DNA from: Parapedobacter tibetensis
Lineage (GTDB): Bacteria > Bacteroidota > Bacteroidia > Sphingobacteriales > Sphingobacteriaceae
Assembly (NCBI RefSeq): GCF_024643205.1
Contig: NZ_JAMKQJ010000005.1
Coordinates: forward strand, 379,297-443,296
Direction of reading: 5' to 3'
Length of the DNA stretch: 64,000 nucleotides
Shown here: piece after piece, positions 63,919-64,000 of the stretch
How the letters are laid out: each line of letters opens with the position of its first letter
Position numbering within the stretch: the first letter of the stretch is position 1
Program-made: the position numbers and the translations under genes
The notes under the pieces: model-generated
The model's database searches: none
Seen by the model: the letters and a program-made list of their open reading frames with translations, nothing else
What the model was told of the DNA's origin: nothing

Positions 63919-64000
63919 CTAATCCAACCCCCTCACAACTTCCAGCCCCGCACCCACTTTCAGCACAAACTGATCTTTTGCCATGGACGTGCCGTCGCCT
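63919..64000 (-). CDS. C-terminal end of a gene running in from beyond the window
   Basis: On the minus strand the last 26 codons read GDGTSMAKDQFVLKVGAGLE followed by a few residues and a TAG at 63919-63921. The frame is open to the window edge. Too little is visible to name a family. Confidence 0.5.
   Translation of the reverse strand, partial: GDGTSMAKDQFVLKVGAGLEVVRGLD

Noticed and set aside
1..64000. CRISPR arrays, rRNA, tRNA genes and intact insertion sequences
   Set aside because: I looked for regularly spaced repeats, tRNA-like cloverleafs, rRNA stretches and transposase motifs and found none.

Overview
The window looks like part of a Bacteroidota chromosome, most likely a Sphingobacteriaceae-type organism. 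The main support is several copies of the Bacteroidota promoter pattern (TTTG, 19-20 bases, TAnnTTTG) in front of genes. Secreted proteins typical of the phylum agree with this: paired DUF3857 proteins, tail-fibre-like proteins, and DUF6443/RHS proteins. The family-level placement is inference from gene content; no rRNA or tRNA gene was seen.

Left part (236-12562): a two-gene hybrid NRPS/PKS operon on the minus strand. The first protein reads A-PCP-KS-AT-ACP-aminotransferase. The second reads C-[methyltransferase inside a headless A-domain remnant]-A-PCP-TE. Read colinearly, an amino acid starter is extended with one malonate, the beta-keto group is aminated, the product is condensed with (by specificity code) proline, and a thioesterase releases it. 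I recognise no described compound for this order.

Middle part (12872-46175): mostly ordinary chromosome. It holds two glycosyltransferases, dapA, a small conserved gene, ligA, an acyltransferase, a WbqC-like gene, valS and a PQQ sugar dehydrogenase. It also holds a DMT transporter, a broken YigZ/IMPACT gene, a penicillin-acylase-type amidase and the mreB-mreC-mreD-mrdA-rodA cell-shape operon. Two DUF3857/transglutaminase-like secreted proteins and three proline- or peptide-directed peptidases (M1, S9/DPP-IV, M24B) follow. Two 31-base palindromes with a covarying base pair act as probable terminators around the valS region.

Right part (46451-64000): an accessory region. A four-gene operon encodes a type II secretion/type IV pilus-like platform protein and pseudopilins with 4-base overlaps. 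Then come three related secreted tail-fibre-like proteins, two of them preceded by the same duplicated ~85-base leader. A two-gene RHS system follows, with an AT-rich toxin-like tip, a putative immunity gene, and an orphan RHS tip plus second immunity gene. Decayed small modules lie between these genes: a RelE/ParE toxin with an internal stop, an XRE regulator remnant, and a PIN toxin with a frameshift and a lost start codon. An N at 53120 flanked by an exact 135-base duplication is almost certainly an assembly join that splits one gene.
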